From Bacteroidales bacterium (GTDB lineage: Bacteria; Bacteroidota; Bacteroidia; Bacteroidales; WCHB1-69): a stretch of DNA of 8,837 nt. Positions 5,902 to 8,837 of the stretch are shown here, piece after piece (positions within the stretch are counted from its first letter, which is position 1; the number at the start of each line of letters is the position of its first letter). The stretch spans positions 1 through 8,837 of the forward strand of contig JAFZUH010000127.1 of assembly GCA_017618435.1 (NCBI GenBank), given 5' to 3'. The translations under genes were made by a program, and so were the position numbers. The notes below the pieces were generated by a model. That model did not search any database and had not been told where the DNA came from. It saw nothing but the letters and a program-made list of their open reading frames with translations.

Positions 5902-7485
5902 ATGGGAGGAATTAAACCATCAGAAGTATCTGCTATTTTAAGACAACAAATATCAGGTTTTTCCAATGCCAGTGAATTGGAAGAAACTGGCATAATATTG
6001 GAAGTTGGTGATGGCATTGCCCGTGTTTATGGACTTACAAATGCTCAAGCGGGTGAACTTATTCGTTTTGACAAGGCCGACATTCAAGGTATAGTGCTTA
6101 ACCTTGAAGACGACAATGTCGGAATTGTACTATTGGGAGATGCCAAAGAATTGAAAGAAGGTGATATGTGCCACCGGACACGTAGAATTGCTTCTATCAA
6201 AGTCAATGAAAACATGTTGGGACGTGTTATCAATACATTGGGCGAACCAATTGACGGCAAAGGGGCTATCACAGGTGAAACTTACGAATTACCATTGGAA
6301 CGTAAGGCTCCGGGGGTTATCTTCCGTCAGCCTGTAAAAGAACCTCTCCAAACTGGTATCAAAGCCATAGATGCCATGATTCCTATCGGAAGAGGACAAC
6401 GTGAATTGATTATTGGCGACCGTCAAATCGGAAAAACAGCCATTGCCATTGATACAATTATCAATCAAAAAGAATTTTACGACAAGGGTGAACCCGTATA
6501 TTGTATCTATGTTGCCATAGGTCAAAAGGGTTCTACTATTGCCAATATAGTAAAAACATTAACCGACTACGGTGCAATGGATTATACTATTATTGTTGCC
6601 GCAACGGCCTCTGATCCGGCAGCCATGCAATTCTATGCTCCATACGCAGGTGCTGCCATTGGTGAATTTTTCAGAGATACCGGTCGTGCCGCTTTAATTA
6701 TTTACGATGACTTATCCAAACAAGCCGTGGCTTATCGTGAAGTGTCTTTGTTGTTACGCCGTCCACCCGGACGTGAAGCCTATCCCGGCGATGTGTTCTA
6801 TTTGCATTCAAGATTATTGGAAAGAGCAGCCAAAATCATCGAATCAGATGATATTGCCAAACAAATGAACGATGTACCGGAATGCCTAAAACCAATTATC
6901 AAAGGTGGCGGTTCTTTAACGGCATTGCCTATCATTGAAACTCAAGCAGGTGACGTTTCTGCATATATTCCAACAAACGTAATTTCTATTACAGACGGAC
7001 AAATTTTCTTGGAAACCAACTTATTCAACGCAGGTATACGTCCTGCTATCAATGTTGGTATTTCAGTATCGCGGGTTGGTGGAAATGCACAAATCAAATC
7101 CATGAAAAAAGTGTCCGGTACATTGAAATTAGACCAAGCACAATTCACCGAATTACAGGCATTTGCCAAATTCGGTTCTGATATTGACGCTGCAACACAA
7201 GCCGTTTTGGACAAAGGTATCAGAAACGTTGAATTGTTGAAACAACCACAATATACACCATTTAAGGTTGAAGAACAAATTGCTGTCATTTATTGTGGAA
7301 CAAAAGGTTTGTTGCAAAAAGTACCTGTTAGAAGTATTCGCGATTTTGAAACAGAATACCTCCATACGCTGACTGAATATCACGCAGAAACACTCCAAAC
7401 ATTAAAATCCGGAGTTATAAACGATGAATGTATTGCTGTTTTGGAAAAAGTTTGTCGGGAGGTTGCTCTTAAATACGAAAAATAA
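5902..7485 (+). CDS. atpA: F0F1 ATP synthase subunit alpha
   Basis: Alpha forms the non-catalytic nucleotide sites of the F1 hexamer and supplies the arginine finger to beta. The 527-residue protein has an N-terminal delta-binding helix and beta-barrel, Walker A GDRQIGKT (172-179; most homologues have Thr where this has Ile176), the RDTGRAALIIYDDLSKQAVA region (258-277) containing Walker B, and SVSRVGG (388-394) with R391 matching E. coli finger R376. Between Walker A and the finger it is about 12 residues longer than E. coli, probably in the stretch around 314-335. The ATG is followed at once by GGGAGG, a Shine-Dalgarno-like string on the wrong side of the start, while the upstream leader has none. 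It is co-directional with atpH (31-base gap) and atpG (12-base gap). The partner beta gene is not in the window. Confidence 0.98.
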   Translation: MGGIKPSEVSAILRQQISGFSNASELEETGIILEVGDGIARVYGLTNAQAGELIRFDKADIQGIVLNLEDDNVGIVLLGDAKELKEGDMCHRTRRIASIKVNENMLGRVINTLGEPIDGKGAITGETYELPLERKAPGVIFRQPVKEPLQTGIKAIDAMIPIGRGQRELIIGDRQIGKTAIAIDTIINQKEFYDKGEPVYCIYVAIGQKGSTIANIVKTLTDYGAMDYTIIVAATASDPAAMQFYAPYAGAAIGEFFRDTGRAALIIYDDLSKQAVAYREVSLLLRRPPGREAYPGDVFYLHSRLLERAAKIIESDDIAKQMNDVPECLKPIIKGGGSLTALPIIETQAGDVSAYIPTNVISITDGQIFLETNLFNAGIRPAINVGISVSRVGGNAQIKSMKKVSGTLKLDQAQFTELQAFAKFGSDIDAATQAVLDKGIRNVELLKQPQYTPFKVEEQIAVIYCGTKGLLQKVPVRSIRDFETEYLHTLTEYHAETLQTLKSGVINDECIAVLEKVCREVALKYEK

Positions 7486-7497
7486 AAAATAGGAATA

Positions 7498-8376
7498 ATG
7501 GCTAATTTAAAAGAGATACGTATCCGTATTGCTTCTGTTCAATCAACGCAGAAAATTACAAGTGCCATGAAAATGGTGTCTGCGGCCAAATTGAGAAGGG
7601 CTCAAAATGCCATTTTAACATTACGCCCCTACTCTAACAAATTGACAGAAATATTAGGCAATATCGCATCTTCTGATACACAGGACAATCCTTTGGCTGA
7701 AATTCGTCCCGTCAACAATGTGCTTGTGGTGTTAATTGCCTCCAACAAAGGTTTGTGTGGCGGATTCAATAGCAACATTATCAAACATACAGAACATCTG
7801 TTGTCTCACGATTTGGCTCAACAACATCAAAACAATAATGTACAATTTCTTTGTATTGGCAAACGCGTGAGCGATTATGTACGCAACAAACAATATCCGT
7901 GTATTGGCTGTTATGACCATTTGTTAGACAATCCATCTTTTGAGGATATTGCCAATATGGCAAATGGATTCATGGATGATTATACAACAAAAAAATATGA
8001 TAAAATAATCATTGTTTATAATGAATTTAAAAATGCGGCAACACAAGTTTTAACAGACAGTCAATACCTTCCTATTCCTACTACAATGGGAAAAACACAA
8101 TCGCAAACATCTAAAACTGATTATATTTTCGAACCTGATAAAGATACTCTGTATCAATCACTGATTCCTAAAATAATGAAAGTGAGATTGTACAAATGTG
8201 TGTTGGATTCCATTGCTTCGGAACATGGTGCCAGAATGACTGCTATGCACAAAGCCACAGAAAATGCCAACGAATTGATAAAGAGTTTGAATTTAACTTA
8301 TAATAAATTAAGACAATCTTCCATTACCAACGAAATTATTGAAATTGTTAGTGGGGCTAATGCCTTAAATGCTTAG
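7498..8376 (+). CDS. atpG: F0F1 ATP synthase subunit gamma
   Basis: Gamma is the central rotor shaft joining the c-ring to the alpha/beta head. The 292-residue product has the family length. The N-terminal helix reads IASVQSTQKITSAMKMVSAA (11-30), the middle has ASNKGLCGGFNSN (81-93), and the C-terminal helix has ASEHGARMTAMHKATENA (240-257) and SITNEIIEIVSGA (275-287), all strongly conserved. No redox-regulatory cysteine insert of the chloroplast type is seen. It lies 12 bases after atpA and is the last gene of the operon; a terminator follows 27 bases after the stop codon. Where many bacteria have atpD and atpC next, none follows here. Confidence 0.97.
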   Translation: MANLKEIRIRIASVQSTQKITSAMKMVSAAKLRRAQNAILTLRPYSNKLTEILGNIASSDTQDNPLAEIRPVNNVLVVLIASNKGLCGGFNSNIIKHTEHLLSHDLAQQHQNNNVQFLCIGKRVSDYVRNKQYPCIGCYDHLLDNPSFEDIANMANGFMDDYTTKKYDKIIIVYNEFKNAATQVLTDSQYLPIPTTMGKTQSQTSKTDYIFEPDKDTLYQSLIPKIMKVRLYKCVLDSIASEHGARMTAMHKATENANELIKSLNLTYNKLRQSSITNEIIEIVSGANALNA

Positions 8377-8403
8377 TTTTATTCATCAATAACACCGAAA
8401 ACC

Positions 8404-8436
8404 AATAGCCGTACTCTTACTAAGTACGGCTATTTT
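8404..8436 (+). terminator. Rho-independent terminator of the atp operon
   Basis: A perfect 12-bp stem (8404-8415 with 8423-8434) closes a 7-base loop and leads into a T-rich stretch (TTTTCTTTTAATTTT, 8433-8447). It starts 27 bases after the atpG stop codon and marks the end of the operon. Confidence 0.9.
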
Positions 8437-8501
8437 CTTTTAATTTTGATATTATTTGTTTGAATAATAATATTTTGAAAAAAAATTAAGAAAAAACGCA
8501 A

Positions 8502-8528
8502 TTGGTATTGTTTTTTTTTCTACTTTTG
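8502..8528 (+). promoter_or_regulatory. Putative promoter of tRNA-Leu
   Basis: TTG (8502-8504), a 16-base spacer that includes a run of nine T, and TACTTTTG (8521-8528), an exact match to the Bacteroidetes -7 consensus TAnnTTTG. The mature tRNA begins 12 bases after the -7 box. The spacer is one base shorter than the usual 17-23. Confidence 0.65.
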
Positions 8529-8540
8529 CAAAGTCGAAAT

Positions 8541-8627
8541 GCCCAGGTGGCGGAATTGGTAGACGCGATGGTCTCAAACACCATTGAGGTTACACTCATG
8601 CCGGTTCGATCCCGGCCCTGGGTACCA
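8541..8627 (+). tRNA. tRNA-Leu (anticodon CAA)
   Basis: The cloverleaf folds fully. The acceptor stem is GCCCAGG (8541-8547) with CCTGGGT (8617-8623, one G-U pair). The anticodon stem is ATGGT/ACCAT (8568-8572, 8580-8584) around loop CTCAAAC, with anticodon CAA at 8575-8577 reading UUG. The variable arm is long (TGAG/CTCA, 8585-8598), as in class II leucine tRNAs. The T arm is GCCGG/CCGGC with loop TTCGATC (8600-8616). Discriminator A is followed by an encoded CCA (8625-8627). It has its own promoter and terminator. Confidence 0.97.
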
Positions 8628-8628
8628 A

Positions 8629-8659
8629 AAAAAGAGCAGATTGAATGTCTGCTCTTTTT
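8629..8659 (+). terminator. Rho-independent terminator of tRNA-Leu
   Basis: A perfect 12-bp stem (8629-8640 with 8648-8659) closes a 7-base loop. The stem is AAAAAGAGCAGA against TCTGCTCTTTTT, so the T-tract lies in the 3' arm. It starts two bases after the tRNA CCA end. The A-tract in the 5' arm means it could also stop transcription from the other strand. Confidence 0.88.
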
Positions 8660-8837
8660 GTTTATATATCCTCCCCCCCCATTCACCATAACTTATCTTA
8701 CATTTTGTTTTTCATCAATTGTTGTATATACAAGGATATTTTTCTATGTTTACGATGTCCTAACTGATAGACCAACAATTGCACACGCGTATAATATTTA
8801 ACACAAAATAAGGACAGCAAAGACATAGACAACAACA
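8660..8837. other. Terminal intergenic stretch, no supported gene
   Basis: No convincing reading frame lies here on either strand. Visible elements are a run of eight C (8673-8680), a perfect 12-base palindrome TTGTATATACAA (8722-8733), and a 9-base inverted repeat (CAATTGTTG 8716-8724 with CAACAATTG 8773-8781). None has a recognisable function. It may be the upstream region of a gene outside the window. Confidence 0.5.

Noticed and set aside
8716..8781. 9-base inverted repeat and 12-base palindrome in the right-hand tail
   Set aside because: They are short and AT-rich, and the arms are 48 bases apart; chance is a sufficient explanation, so no regulatory site is called.
8486..8801. Open frames on both strands across 8486-8801
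   Set aside because: Both run through the tRNA-Leu gene and its terminator, have no family resemblance and include the poly-C run as glycine or proline.
1..8837. A mobile element, CRISPR array, toxin-antitoxin or defence system
   Set aside because: No direct-repeat array, transposase, integrase, nuclease or toxin motif was seen; nearly all coding sequence is housekeeping.

Overview
The window looks like a housekeeping stretch of a low-GC Bacteroidetes chromosome; I cannot place it below phylum. Four things point there. Promoters have the Bacteroidetes form (TTG, a spacer of 16-23 bases, then TAnnTTTG). Start codons lack clear Shine-Dalgarno sequences. The ATP synthase a subunit is long and carries a signal peptide. 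The F0F1 genes are split, with no beta or epsilon genes beside the rest.

Left part, minus strand (1-2330): pdxA (vitamin B6 synthesis) is followed after 22 bases by murF (peptidoglycan precursor ligase), which runs off the left edge. A good -7 box lies upstream of pdxA, so the two are probably one transcript. In Bacteroidetes MurF is often fused to a PLP-dependent alanine racemase, which would tie PLP supply to cell-wall D-alanine; the racemase part would lie outside the window.

Middle, minus strand (2328-3133): two small genes of unknown function share a promoter that diverges from the atp operon. The downstream one (143 aa) is built from about three and a half tandem 25-residue repeats. 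The upstream one (98 aa) may carry a frameshift, because its other frame continues to a four-base ATGA overlap with the repeat gene.

Right part, plus strand (3250-8436): atpB-atpE-atpF-atpH-atpA-atpG encode F0F1 subunits a, c, b, delta, alpha and gamma. Beta (atpD) and epsilon (atpC) are absent and must be encoded elsewhere if the enzyme works. A perfect 14-bp terminator-like hairpin sits between atpE and atpF, inside the operon, and could hold back transcription of the distal genes. A second hairpin ends the operon.

Far right (8502-8837): a class II tRNA-Leu(CAA) with its own promoter and terminator, then about 180 bases with no gene that I can support, including a run of eight C. I saw no mobile element, CRISPR array or defence system. 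The most interesting signals are the intra-operon hairpin, the repeat protein and the possible frameshift.
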